Assembly (NCBI GenBank): GCA_011033025.1
Contig: WFMF01000152.1
Location: 248,001 to 312,000 of the forward strand
Direction of reading: 5' to 3'
DNA: 64,000 nt
Source: Beroe forskalii
Lineage: Eukaryota > Ctenophora > Nuda > Beroida > Beroidae
The first letter of the stretch is position 1. Each line of letters begins with the position of its first letter. The position numbers were made by a program, and so were the translations under genes. Below the pieces are notes generated by a model. The model saw nothing but the letters and a program-made list of their open reading frames with translations. It was not told where the DNA came from and did not search any database. Below are positions 1 through 11,100 of the stretch, one piece after another.

Positions 1-290
1 GACGTTGCCCCGTCTATTTCTTCTGACTGGATGGCTACCGGGCGAGGTTGCAAAGTGACGTCCAAATGTGGAACGTTGCGCCGCGCGCGAGGGTAGGGTA
101 ACATCCTACGATAATTGAATTTATCCAGACATCTGCACAGAAAAATAACACACATGTCTTGTCAGACGTTGTCTGACCAGTGACCATTATTTCAGTGAAA
201 TAATATTCCGTCTTCGGTTGTCAGACATTGTCTGGCGCCTTCGGCGGGCGGGCGCGTCCGCCGAAATAATGGTCTGACAAGATGCAGCTG
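1..290. repeat. GC-rich dispersed repeat, left window edge
   Basis: This segment has CG-rich runs and paired TGTCAGAC/GTCTGACA motifs around TTATTTC. Related motifs (GTCTGAC near CCATTATTT) recur at 467-493 and, reversed, at 18650-18695, so it belongs to a dispersed family. A GAGGGTAGGGTA...ATCCTAC end near 89-111 also resembles the right end of a small insertion at 31951-32063. No coding region is supported. Confidence 0.5.
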
Positions 291-300
291 CGAAGCGACT

Positions 301-682
301 GCGTCAGTAGGTGACTGCCATGCTCCAGTAAGAGACAGAGCGGCGCGTTCCTAAGCCCGCATAGGTGTGTGTACGCGCCGCGCGCTTCCCTACGGGGGAA
401 GCGCGCCGCGCGATCCACACAGGGATATACGTGTTTAGCAAAGCGGCGCGGTGCGCGACGCGCACTTGTCTGACGTCGTCAGACCCATTATTTAAAATGC
501 GAGTCGTGGCGCGCGCGCGAGGGGGTCTGGCAACGCCTTGCCAGACGTTGCCTGCCGACTCTGCGAGTCGGGGCGCGCGCGCTTCGCGCGCGCGAGGGGG
601 CCAGGCAACGCCTGGCAAGCAACGCCTGACAAACGCGCACCGCTCTTTCTCATACTGGAGCATGGCAGTCACCTACTGACGC
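301..682. mobile_element. Foldback / TIR element, about 380 bp
   Basis: The 5' arm (301-348, starting GCGTCAGTAGGTGACTGCC) is matched by the reverse complement of 638-682, with only a few mismatches over about 45 bp. This symmetry explains why short ORFs on both strands end in almost the same residues (SYWSMAVTY). The interior is CG-rich. I see no transposase and no clear target duplication, so the superfamily is unknown; it is probably a non-autonomous DNA element. Confidence 0.6.
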
Positions 683-1346
683 TTCGAAGGTTGCCCTAAC
701 CAGCGCCCTGTTCTGCGCGCGCGGCGCGCCGCCGTTCCTCCTCAGGCCTTCCTAAGCCCGCATAGGTGTGCGTACGCTGAGGAAGCGCGCCGCGCAACGC
801 AGACAGGGATATACGTGTTTAGCAACCTCAGGCCGCGCGCGCGTAAGTACCTGGTTAGGTGAACTTGGAAGGGTCTATCATCGATTTAAAAAAGTAAAAC
901 ACGTATACCCCTTGTGCGCGTTGTGCGGCGCGCTTCCTTGCTCGAACAATATCATGGCCCTTCCCCTAACCAGGGGTTGTCCCAAGATGTGTGCAGACCG
1001 CTTGATATTCCCATCTTTGATAATTTTGTTTTACTTGTACGATCTCTATGTTTATAAAAATGGCATGAAATTTAAATACCTTGTTTTCTTCAACTGCTGG
1101 TTCATTTGTAATGCTCAGGATGATGCTCAGAACGATGCAATCTTTTGAAAACTGTTTTTATGTCAGAATCTTGTTTTTTGTATTCCCAAATATTTTGTAT
1201 TGTATTTTATATTGTATATTGCACTTTTTCAAACCTTTGCCCTCTATTGAAATGTACTATTTGAATTTCCTAAGCCTGTATAGGTATGTGTACAGGTGCA
1301 GCACTTTGCAATGCAAGCAGGTGTATATGTGTTTAGCAATATTTGA
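350..1346. repeat. Three copies of a GC-rich dispersed repeat
   Basis: Similar blocks occur at 350-440, 749-825 and 1269-1346. Each starts with a form of CCTAAGCCCGCATAGGTGTG and ends with ATATACGTGTTTAGCAA. Two further copies flank 39846-40092. The segment CCAGCGCCCTGTTCTGCGCG (697-716) also recurs near 39915. The third copy is AT-shifted, as expected if methylated CpGs have decayed. ORFs across this block are products of GC richness and are not annotated. Confidence 0.55.
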
Positions 1347-1870
1347 CTCTCCTTGGAGATTTTTAATGTATGAAATTTAAAACTCCTACAAGCACCATAA
1401 TGCTTTGTATGGAGATTTGGTGTAACAATAAATTTAGTTTAATTTGAGCACCCTAGTTAGGATTTTCATAGCCAAGTTAGTGTAGCAGTTTTTTAATTTT
1501 ATTTCTTACAATAAGGAGCAGGTTATACTGTAAGTAGATTTATTAATCACTTAATTAGTTAGGGTACATCCTAATGATGAAATATGATGAAGGAATGCTG
1601 TGCCAAATCAAGTAACCTTCTGGCAAATCTTCATCTAATCTTATCGAGGAGTTTGAAATGTCACTATATTTGATTTGAATTTAATTTCTAATAGTATGGG
1701 ATTGTTCACATATTAAGTAATCACTTAGGGGGGATTTCAGAATGATTATGTTACAGAGAAAGAAATTTTAGAGAAAGAAATTTTATTTTTATCAACATTA
1801 CAATACATTTAAAATACAAAACAAAATAATTCCTTTCCTTTTCCCATAATTTCCCAATTTAACAATTAAA
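1347..1870. other. AT-rich intergenic, nothing recognised
   Basis: AT-rich sequence with a short tandem duplication of AGAGAAAGAAATTTTA near 1757-1785. No gene, RNA or mobile element could be recognised. Confidence 0.4.
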
Positions 1871-1877
1871 CTTAATT

Positions 1878-2070
1878 CAGTTGCCCCAGCCCGTCGGGGC
1901 GCCGCGCACTATATGGCGCGCGCCCGGGCAATGATACCCTCCCGCGGCGCGCGACACTGTGCAAGGTACCTTCAGTGCGACAGTGCAACGCATCCCAGGG
2001 AAAGCACCTAGAGCCCAGGCACTGCACGCGGCACATGCCGCGGCGCCACAACGGGCCAGACACAACTGGG
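1878..2070. repeat. GC-rich island in AT-rich DNA
   Basis: A 190-bp segment rich in CGCGCG and GGCGCC sits abruptly within AT-rich DNA. It resembles the GC-rich dispersed repeats at the window start and at 39.9 kb more than a promoter island, because no gene follows it. The overlapping reverse-strand ORFs (60-70 residues) have no recognisable motif. Confidence 0.35.
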
Positions 2071-2089
2071 TAACACTACTCACAAGTCA

Positions 2090-3149
2090 AATCGAAAATT
2101 TTAACATTGTTACATAAGTATTTAAGTACTATATACTATAAATATCTAGTAGCCAACAACAAAATTTCATAATACAATATCTCATTCTCTTGTTTTCTAG
2201 GAAATTTCAAAAACTTTATCAATTGCAATGATACTGCGATACAGATATACTGCTAAGCTTAGCTACTTTTTTTTCAATTTTATTCAATTCAATTCAATTC
2301 AGCTACAGCTAATTACAGCTATAGCTTTTTATTAAAGACGCATGCGAAGCTCGGCGCGCATGCGATGATATAGGATATCCTGACCTTATTTATATTTTTT
2401 ATATGTTCTGTTTTTTAAATTATTATATCACTATACTATGTTCATAATATGCCTATTGATTATCTAATCTGAACCTTGATTGTTCTAAGATTAAGAGAAA
2501 TTTATGGTCAATTATTGGTATAATGTGCTACAAAATATAAATTTTATTGTTTTATTAATTTTATTGTTTTATTATTATTTTTGTTTATCGCGATAACTAT
2601 TGTTATGATAATTGCAATTGATTATAAAGATTATAGTCTTCAAATATTCATAATAATTATTAAATTTGAGACAGCCCATATCTCTAAATCTCGAATATAA
2701 ATTTAGATTCTAATGTTGTAAATATAATATTATAATATTAACAGTTTCGCAAAATGTAAATATATTTTAATTTTAATAACTTAGCTGTGTTTGTTTAGTT
2801 AAAATGATCTAGATTAGTTAAAATAATTTAGATTTTACGTCAATTAGTTATATGAGGAAGTCATCTATAATTTTAATTATAATGCATGCATCAAATTATT
2901 CAAAAAATGCGTTGCAAACACGCATTTTTATGCATCAGTCATAATTCAAACTCAAATACGCATTACATTTTTCATTAAAGTTTCAATTATCACTTGACTA
3001 CAAAGATGACTGTATTTGTTCTACAAAGAAGAAGCAATTTTCAAGATTAATTTTTAGATACAAAGGCCTGGACTGACTCGCTTTAAGATATGCAATGTCT
3101 GCAGATCTGATGCGTCAAATACAACTACTGTAAACTTGATTGCAAGGGG
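2090..3149. other. AT-rich spacer, nothing recognised
   Basis: Strongly AT-rich sequence with T/A runs. A small GC-rich hairpin (GCATGCG...CGCATGC) lies near 2341-2366. No coding potential or repeat family was identified. Confidence 0.4.
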
Positions 3150-4178
3150 GGGTTAAAATTTCCACCAAGTAATCCCAACCCAAGATCTGACTCTTTCAAC
3201 TCGTTCAATCAGTAAGATTGACATGAATTTGTTCAAAGGGATATTTTGAATTCTAAACTTAATGAATCTGACTCATCTTCAAATGACCCCAATGAAGCAG
3301 TATCCTTGTATAATGATGAGTTAGGGCATCTTTTGAACAAACATGCACCACTTATAACCATTAAATACAATCCTGAGCAGATTAAGTGGCTTAATGCTGA
3401 GTGCATCAATGCTCGTAAGAAAAGAAGGAAGGCTGAGCGCATTGATAAGAGGGAAAAATCGACTGAGTCAAGAGTAGCATGGGTGGAGGCTAGCAAACAT
3501 GCTAAAGAAGTCATTAGGAAAACGAGAGACAAGTATCATAATGATCAGCTGGCTGCATGTAATCAAAGTCAAAATAAGAGAAAAACTTATTCAATTGTCA
3601 ATAACCTGCTAGACAGAAATATATCCAAAGACTGCTATCCAATACATAAGTCGAATGAAGCAGTAGCATCTGAAATGAAAGATTTCTTTCATAATAAAGT
3701 AGAGAAAATCTATAAGAACATAGACAGTCATATCACGGAACATGAATTCATTCAGTAAAATCTGAATTTACAGGTTCATTGTAGGTAATTTTGACCCAAT
3801 ATCTGACTGAGCTGACTGAAATATGAATGCCTCAATACGAAACACTGCGAACTAGACCCATTCCAAGCAGCATTTTTGTCGAATGCATTTCAGAACTGAA
3901 GACTGTGGTTCTGTCCATTGTCAACAATTCTCTAGAAAATGGCATATTTCTGACTTACTGAAATGCTCTGGTGACCTTCAGTCAAAGATCTAAAGGGATA
4001 TCAATGACTATAAGAATTACAGACCTGTCAGTAATCTTCCATACTTATCAAAGATTATAGAGAAATCTGTACAGAAACAATTAGAGCAACATCTAAAAAG
4101 AAATAATCTCCATGCTGATTTTCAAAGTGCATACCGACAAGACCACAGCTGTGAAACAGCTACTGTTGCAGTGTACAA

Positions 4179-4741
4179 CCCAGTGGAATAATATGGGGAA
4201 TTTAGGAATTAGATTCCCAGTCAAATTTCCAAATAAGAAATCGAAAAAAAAGCTTAAATTCGAACGAAATAAGCTTTTCTGGACACATTCTGTAATTGAT
4301 GAACTCAAAATCGTGAAATTCATAGAGCTGAATACCATAATCGACCTTTCCCGGTGCCTAATCCGAATCCAGCAGCTGCAATCCCACCGCATTCCCAAAC
4401 CAGCCATCACATTCCCAAACCAGCCACCGCATTTCCAAACCAGCCACCGCATTCCTAAACCAGCCGCGGTATTTCCTTGTGTTTGACTTTGGTCAAACTT
4501 TTTTAGTGAAAACTATCTAAATAGCCATCATAAACATTTTAAAATAATTACCATATTCAATGAAAAACATTGTTGCACGTTTCTATTGTTTCTCTAGCCA
4601 GCAATTGAACTTATTTTTTAAAATTTCGGTCATTTTAGTGAAAACATGTCAAAACCAGCTAGTCTTTACCCAAAGCTGAAAAAGCCTCTTTTTACTCTTA
4701 GTTACAGATTCCCAGCCACCTTTTAAAATTATTCCACTGGG
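4179..4741. mobile_element. hAT-like non-autonomous element (MITE)
   Basis: The element begins CCCAGTGGAATAAT and ends with its reverse complement ATTATTCCACTGGG. It is flanked by a perfect 8-bp direct repeat GTGTACAA (4171-4178 and 4742-4749). It sits inside the LINE reverse transcriptase, and the LINE reading frame continues across the site if one GTGTACAA plus the element is ignored. An 8-bp duplication is typical of hAT elements (P elements also make 8 bp). At 563 bp it has no transposase. The interior carries a short minisatellite at 4383-4470. Confidence 0.85.
4383..4470. repeat. 18-bp minisatellite inside the MITE
   Basis: About four to five tandem copies of a unit like CATTCCCAAACCAGCCAC. 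Copies differ at a few positions. It lies wholly within the hAT-like element and does not extend into the LINE. Confidence 0.75.
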
Positions 4742-6085
4742 GTGTACAATGATCTCTTATGCATCACTGATACCAAAAGGAAAGTGGTCCTGTTATTGCT
4801 TGATCTGTCTGCAGCTTTTGATACCATCAATCATGACAATCTTCTAAAAAAGCTTTTTCATATGTATGGAATTACAGGAGTGGTCCTACAATGGTTCAAG
4901 TCCTATCTCAACCAAAGATCATTTACTGTTACTATCAACCAGTCAAAATCAGATAAATGTTTTCTCATTATTGGAGTCCCACAAGGGTCTATCCTGGGAC
5001 CAATATTGTTCATTCTCTACACCAAGGAACTTCAATATATTGCGAAAAGACATGGATTTTTAATTCACCTTTATGCAGATGACACCCAGCTGTATATCAG
5101 ATTTGACCCATTATTTAAAGATTTTTCTGAACTAGAAGCACGAATCATAAATTGCCTTGAAGACATAAAATCTTGGATGATGTCTAACCATCTGCAACTC
5201 AACACAGACAAGACTGAGGCACTTATTGTTAGAGCCAAAAACTACTATGATTCCCAAATGATTGAATCAATTGTTATAAGTCCAGATGCTGATGTATCAA
5301 ATGGTGTAGTGAAGCCCTCTTCAGTTGTCAAAAAGCCTTGGGGTACTATTTGATGATTATTTAACGCTAGAAAACCAAATCAATGCAATGATTCAATCAT
5401 GTTATATTAACCTTCGTAACTTAAGAGCAATAGGGTCAAAATTGAGTTTCAGTCTAAAGAAACAGCTTATTCATTGCTTTGTTTTCTCAAACTGGACTAC
5501 TGCAATGCACTCTTGTTTGGACTGCCTAATTGTCTTATTTCTCGGCTTCAGAAGGTTCAGAATGCATCTGTGAGGTTCCTGTTTGGTAAGAAAATTGGCA
5601 AATGGGAACATGTCACACCATTTCTGAAAGAGGCACACTTTCTGCCAGTAAAGTATCGCATCGAATTTAAGATTGCCTTACTAGCATACAAGTGTATAAA
5701 CAACTTTGCTCCAAAATATCTCAAAGAGCTACTCCATGTAAAAAGCCAGCCTCAAAGTTTATCATTAAGGAATGACTGTGACTATTTTCTGCTTGATGTT
5801 CCTAAGGTACCTCAACTCAATAGAACAGAAAGAGCTTTCAGTTATGCTGCACCAATTGTCTGGAATAAACTGCCATATTTGCTCAGAACATGTGACAATC
5901 TAAATGTTTTTAAGAAAAAACTAAAGACACATTATTTTGATATTGCCTTTGAATCCCTTTAATAAGTATTAGAAGTATTTGACTATAACTTTTACGAGTC
6001 GCTTTAGATGGCTGGATTTTGTTTTAAAGCATAGCGTCTTTAACTTAGGATCTCTAATAGCTTTAAAGCGATGCATAAATGTAGA

Positions 6086-6106
6086 TTATTTATTTATTTA
6101 TTTATT
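6086..6106. repeat. (ATTT)n junction between two LINE 3' ends
   Basis: A short TTTATTTATTTATTTATTTA run joins the 3' end of the forward LINE to the 3' end of the reverse LINE. Simple-sequence 3' tails are usual for CR1/L2 elements, and the two tails appear to abut or share this run. Confidence 0.6.
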
Positions 6107-8095
6107 TAAATAAGAAAGTTTTCAAGCAGCTTTTAAAAGACTGTATATCATCACATGATCTTATGTTGATTGGCAATTTGTTCCATAGTATAGCTGCAAC
6201 ATATTTGAAGGCCCTACAACCCATTCTTGACTTGGGGATGCATGTCTGAAGTGTTGGAGCCCTGCTCCCGCTGATATTGTTGTAGTTCACCAAGGAAGAC
6301 AAATACTCGGGTGCTATGCCGTTCAGTGCCTTGAAAACAGTCAGAAGGATCTTGAATTCAATTCTGTCGGCCACTTTCAACCAGTGTAGCTCCTGAAGAT
6401 GTTCGGTTTTGGGATCCCTCCTTTTCAATCCTGCAACTACTGCACAAGCTCTGTTTTGGATGTTTTGAAGAAGCCTCGAATTCCTAGAGTGGCAGCCATA
6501 ATAAAGTGAATTACAGTAGTCAATTGATGATATAACAAGTGCTTGTACCAGTTGTTGTAACTGGACTGGCGTCAAGAAAGACCTCATCTTTGATATATTC
6601 CTCAGTTTATTGCAACATTGTATCTTTAGTTTATCAATTTGAGGAAGGAATGTCAGCCCTGATAAGTAGAAGCCTAGAAGCCTAGATTCTTGGCAGTGGA
6701 TACACATCTAATACAGATTTCTGGGGTGATAAAGAGGCCTTGCAATTCAAGTTTGGAAAGTGTGCTTGAGTTTCCGAAGACTATTATCTCTGTTTTCCCA
6801 GGATTTAATTGAAGAAAGTGACTGTTCATCCAGTGACAGATTGTTTTGAAACAGTAGGGCAAATCTATCGTCATGGTCTGATATTCTTTTGCTGGATGAA
6901 AGGGCTTAAAAATCTGATGATCATCTGCAAAGCCATGGACATTGAAAGAACAGGAATGGACAGTGTTATAAATTGACCTGATGTATATGTCAAACAATAT
7001 GGGACCTAGAACTGACCCCTGTGGAACACCGAATTTAATAATTATCTCGACTGATTCTGAGTCTCCTATTTTCACCTTTTGACAGCGCCCTGAAAGGTAA
7101 CTTCTGAACCACTCTAGAGCCACACCTGTGATTCCAATTTCCTTACATAGAATATGTAACAGTTTGTTATGGTCCACTGTATCGAAAGCTGCAGATAAAT
7201 CCAGAAGCATTACAACAGTTGCCTTGTTTTCATCGGATGCAATGAGGAGATCATTGACAATGCGGATTAACAACGTTTCTGTGCTGAATTTCTTTTTGTA
7301 AGCTGACTGATGATCTATGTGCAGGTTGTTTTTAGTCAGATGAACATTCAGTCGCTTCAGCACAACTTTTTCAATGATTTTGCCAACAAATGCAAGGTTG
7401 GAAGCAGGCCTGTAGTTTTTTAGGTTGTTTGGATCAAGAGAAGTTCCTTTTATCAGGGGTGAGAGATTAGCTACTTTGAGACCATTCATAGAGCCACTGG
7501 TCAGTGAAGCATTGACTAAATTGCACAATATTGGGACAAGGAGATCTTTGTTTTCTTTCATGAGACTTGCTGGCAAGGGATCAAGGTTGCATGACTTGAT
7601 GTCTGTGCCTTTAAGGATTTCTCTTATTTCTTCTTCCGTTGTCAATCCAAATTCATTTAGTTCAGACACAAAAGGTGAGGATGGATTGTGAGATTTTTAA
7701 GATTGGGGTTGGAATGATTTCCTAATCTTTTCAATCTTGTTGGTAAAGAACTCATTGAAATCATTTACAGTTTGCTGAAGATTATCATTAGATGGAAGAA
7801 CTAGACATTTTTCATTGTCAAGGAAAGTGTCAACAAACTGGTACAAGCTTTTCTGTGAATAATTGTACTTTATGAAGTGTTTCTTGAAGAACTCCTTCTT
7901 TTTCTTCTCTGCCATATCATTGCAATATTTTCTGAGGTATTCAAAATAGAATCTGTCATCTTCAGATTGAGTCTTTTTCCAATTCTTTTCGGCTTTTCTT
8001 CTTCGAGATCTGGCAGCTTTGTAGGCAGAGTCAAACCATTTCGAGTCTAGTTCATCTCTTATCCATTTGCTGTATTCAGGAGCATGACTATCTAA
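6100..8095 (-). mobile_element. CR1/L2-type LINE, 5'-truncated, nearly intact RT
   Basis: Read on the reverse strand, this runs from the basic linker (ARSRRRKAEKNWKK, about 7950-8010) through the RT domain (LLDLSAAFDTVDHNKLL, GVPQGSVLGPILF, and HGFADDHQIF near 6918-6940) to a C-terminus ending SFKSCLKTFLFK at 6102. There is one in-frame stop after FQPQS (near 7697) and one frameshift near 6690; otherwise the frame is open over about 1.9 kb, so this copy is younger than its neighbour. The 5' truncation at about 8095 lies about 90 bp upstream of the first visible RCC2 exon, so the element lies in the RCC2 intron or 5' region. It differs from the forward LINE in sequence and has FADD rather than YADD, so the two are different subfamilies. 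Confidence 0.88.
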
Positions 8096-8184
8096 TATTA
8101 TTATTATTGTAATTAGTTAGTAATAATTAGCTAGTAATAATGTCAGTATAATAGCCATTCTCTCTGTACTGCACCCCATTTCAG

Positions 8185-11100
8185 ACAATGGGGCGTATGC
8201 TATGGGTGACAACACGATGGGTCAGCTGGGTATTGGTTCCAACAAGGGCCCCATGGCCCAAGTAACGACCCCTAAGAAGGTGTTGCTGGAGGAGAAGATC
8301 CAGTCGGTGGCGTGTGGGCTGGATTTTACCCTGTTCCTGACCAGCAGTGGGCACGTGTACAGTGCAGGCAGCAGTGAGAGTGGGCAGCTGGGTATCAATG
8401 ACAACGGGGAGTACATTGACGGCAGGAAGGTGGGTTAAGAGCGGGGTGACTTCGAACATTTGAAAAGCTGTGAAACAAACTGTGTGTGTGTCGTGTGTTG
8501 GTTGCTAATGCTAGGGTTTTGTTTCATCGTTATTAACGTTGTCAAATTACTATCATAGTTGGCACCTTCCTAGTTATGCTTTAAGACCGCAGGAGAAGAG
8601 ATGATTGACCTGTCCACGGTATTTTTCAGCTGTTCTTCTCGCCTCACGTGCACCCTGAACGAGTCCACTCCTTCTTCTCAAAGGACCCCCGTAGCAAGGA
8701 AGTTGTCAGGGTCAAGAATGTCACAATCAGGAGTTTATCTGCTGGGTCACACCATTGCGTGAGTCACTGAGCTATAAGTGTGCAAATTAAATGTCTCATT
8801 GTGCAAATTAGTGTAGAACAATAGGTATCAAATCGTCATAGCACAGTGCTTTGACGAACTGGTGTCTGTCTGTCATAGCTTAGTGTTATGACGAACAGGT
8901 GTCAGTGAGTCATAACACAATGCTGTGACGAACATCTGTCAGTTCGTCATAACACGATGCTGTGACGAACTGGTGTCAGTTCGTCATAACACATTCTTGT
9001 GACGAATTAGTGTCAGTTCGTCATAACACAGTGCTGTGACGAACTGGTGTCAGCTCGTCGTAACACAGTGCTGTGACGAACAGGTGTCAGTTCGTCATAA
9101 CGAAGTGCTTTGACGAACATGACGTGTCAGTTCGTCATAACATTGTGCTGTGACGAACTGGTTTCAGTTCGTCATAACACAGTGCTGTGACGAACTGGTG
9201 TCAGTTCGTCATCACACAGCGCTGTGACGAACCGGTGTCAGTTCGTCATAACATATTTTGTGACGAACTGGTGTCAGTTCGTCATAACACAGTGTTGTGA
9301 TGAACTGGTGTCAGTTCGTCATAACACAGTGTTGTGACGAACAGGTGTCAGTTCGTCATAACACAGTGCTGTGACGAACAGATGTCAGTTCGTCATAAAG
9401 CAGTGCTGTGACGAACTGGTGTCAGTTCGTCATAGATCAGTGTTTTGACGAACTGGTGTCAGTTCGTCATCACACAGCGCTGTGACGAACCGGTGTCAGT
9501 TCGTCATAACATATTTTGTGACGAACTGGTGTCAGTTCGTCATAACACAGTGTTGTGATGAACTGGTGTCAGTTCGTCATAACACAGTGTTGTGACGAAC
9601 AGGTGTCAGTTCGTCATAACACAGTGCTGTGACGAACAGATGTCAGTTCGTCATAAAGCAGTGCTGTGACGAACTGGTGTCAGTTCGTCATCACACAGCG
9701 CTGTGACGAACCGGTGTCAGTTCGTCATAACATATTTTTGTGACGAACTGGTGTCAGTTCGTCATTACACATTTCATGGAAGAAGTAGTGTCAGTTAATC
9801 ATAACACAGTCTTGTGACGAACTGGTGTCAGTTCGTCATAACACAGTGCTGTGACGAACTGGTGTCAGTTCGTCATAACACAGTGCTGTGATGAACTGGT
9901 GTCGGTTCGTCATAACACAGTGTTGTGACGAACTGGTGTCAGTCCGTCATAGCACAGTGTTGTGACGAACTGGTGTCAGTTCGTCATAACACAGTGCTGT
10001 GACGAACTGGTGTCGGTTCGTCATAACACAGTGTTGTGACGAACTGGTGTCAGTCCGTAATAACACAGTGCTTGGAAGAACTGGTGTCAGTTCTTCATGG
10101 CGTGTTATGACGAACTTTCCCATATGACGAACTTTAAAGTAAGAAACTGCAATTTCTTCGTCATCATCACACTGCATTCAGAGCCCTTAATCGCGACCAT
10201 GACTATAGATTTTAATAGATTTTGGCAGTGCGTAAAATACCATTAATTAAAGATAAGTAAACTGCAATTTCTTAATTAGCTCTTGGTAACATAAATTTCA
10301 GTCTTACAAATAATTCACCTATTAAAGTAATGTTCGCAGAATTGTCATGGAATCGTCAACACATGGGGGTTCTCTTCATTTTTGTCATGGATTTCCCAGT
10401 AATCCGTGAATTAAAAGTATCCTCTTTGTCTCCTTTCAAGCATCATGTCTTTTAATATCACATCCTAAGTTTTAGGACGTAGTATCACAGAGGGAAGTGG
10501 GTAATAGATCATGCCGAGTCGCCTGCTTGATTGGATGAAACCTACCGGTCATTTGCAGAAAATTTGGAGCTTTTTGGTTTCAGTAAGCAGGCTGATAAAT
10601 GATTTGGCAAATAATCCAGATGTAGAATCATTTTTGATCTACTGTACTTATGCATCTAAACATTCAATGTTTGTAACGCGCGAGCTCAGATTTGTAGACT
10701 TTGCCATCGGAAAAGCAAATCGAACTCGATCCTAGCTTTGTTTTTTGTTCGCGCCATGCCGCGCGTGCTATTTTGATTGCCCTAAATGGTGTGACATCAG
10801 TTGACCTGCAGTTAAACTGACATCATGTAGACAAAATCAACACTGTGACATCATAGAGGCAATTTCAGTCAAACCGATGATCTGTCGAAGTGATGTCAGT
10901 ACAAAACGTTCATAATGCAGTTCCCGCATCGACGACACTGATTATTGTTTTTTGGGCAAGGGACCCTAAATTGCTCCATCATAATGACCTCATTTCAGAT
11001 GGCGGTGTCAACAAGTGATGAATTATTCACTTGGGGTTTTAATGGGCACGGTCGTCTGGGCCACAAGACAACTGAGGACGAGCTAGTCCCGCTTCGAGTA

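Larger units (their letters stand above)
3150..6085 (+). mobile_element. CR1/L2-type LINE, degenerate, interrupted
   Basis: This is a degenerate non-LTR retrotransposon ORF2. The segment 3246-3758 encodes the basic linker between endonuclease and reverse transcriptase (HAPLITIK, then ARKKRRKAERI). After a decayed stretch, 4030-4170 reads in the RT style (KNYRPVSNLPYLSKIIEK). The RT core from 4742 has LLDLSAAFDTINHDNLL, GVPQGSILGPILF and the catalytic YADDTQLY at 5072-5095. A frameshift near 5330 moves the frame, and the CR1/L2-like C-terminus ends at 5962. No endonuclease domain is visible, so the copy is 5'-truncated. Stops, frameshifts and a 563-bp insertion at 4179-4741 make it inactive. 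Its 3' end meets that of a second LINE at about 6085-6105. Confidence 0.88.

Noticed and set aside
304-679. Two overlapping ORFs on opposite strands (122 and 104 codons)
   Set aside because: Both start or end in the arms of the inverted repeat and share the same terminal residues for that reason; CG-rich composition lowers stop frequency.
768-1148. 126-codon forward ORF
   Set aside because: It runs from GC-rich dispersed repeat into AT-rich DNA and has no recognisable domain.
7425-7691. 88-codon forward ORF
   Set aside because: Antisense shadow of the reverse-strand LINE reverse transcriptase.
8181-8459. 92-codon reverse ORF over the RCC2 exon
   Set aside because: Antisense to a well-supported RCC2 exon; no motif of its own.
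8828-10130. Possible CRISPR-like array
   Set aside because: Units are contiguous tandem repeats without unique spacers, inside a eukaryotic intron.
9947-10177. 76-codon reverse ORF in the RCC2 intron
   Set aside because: It reads the 37-bp satellite.
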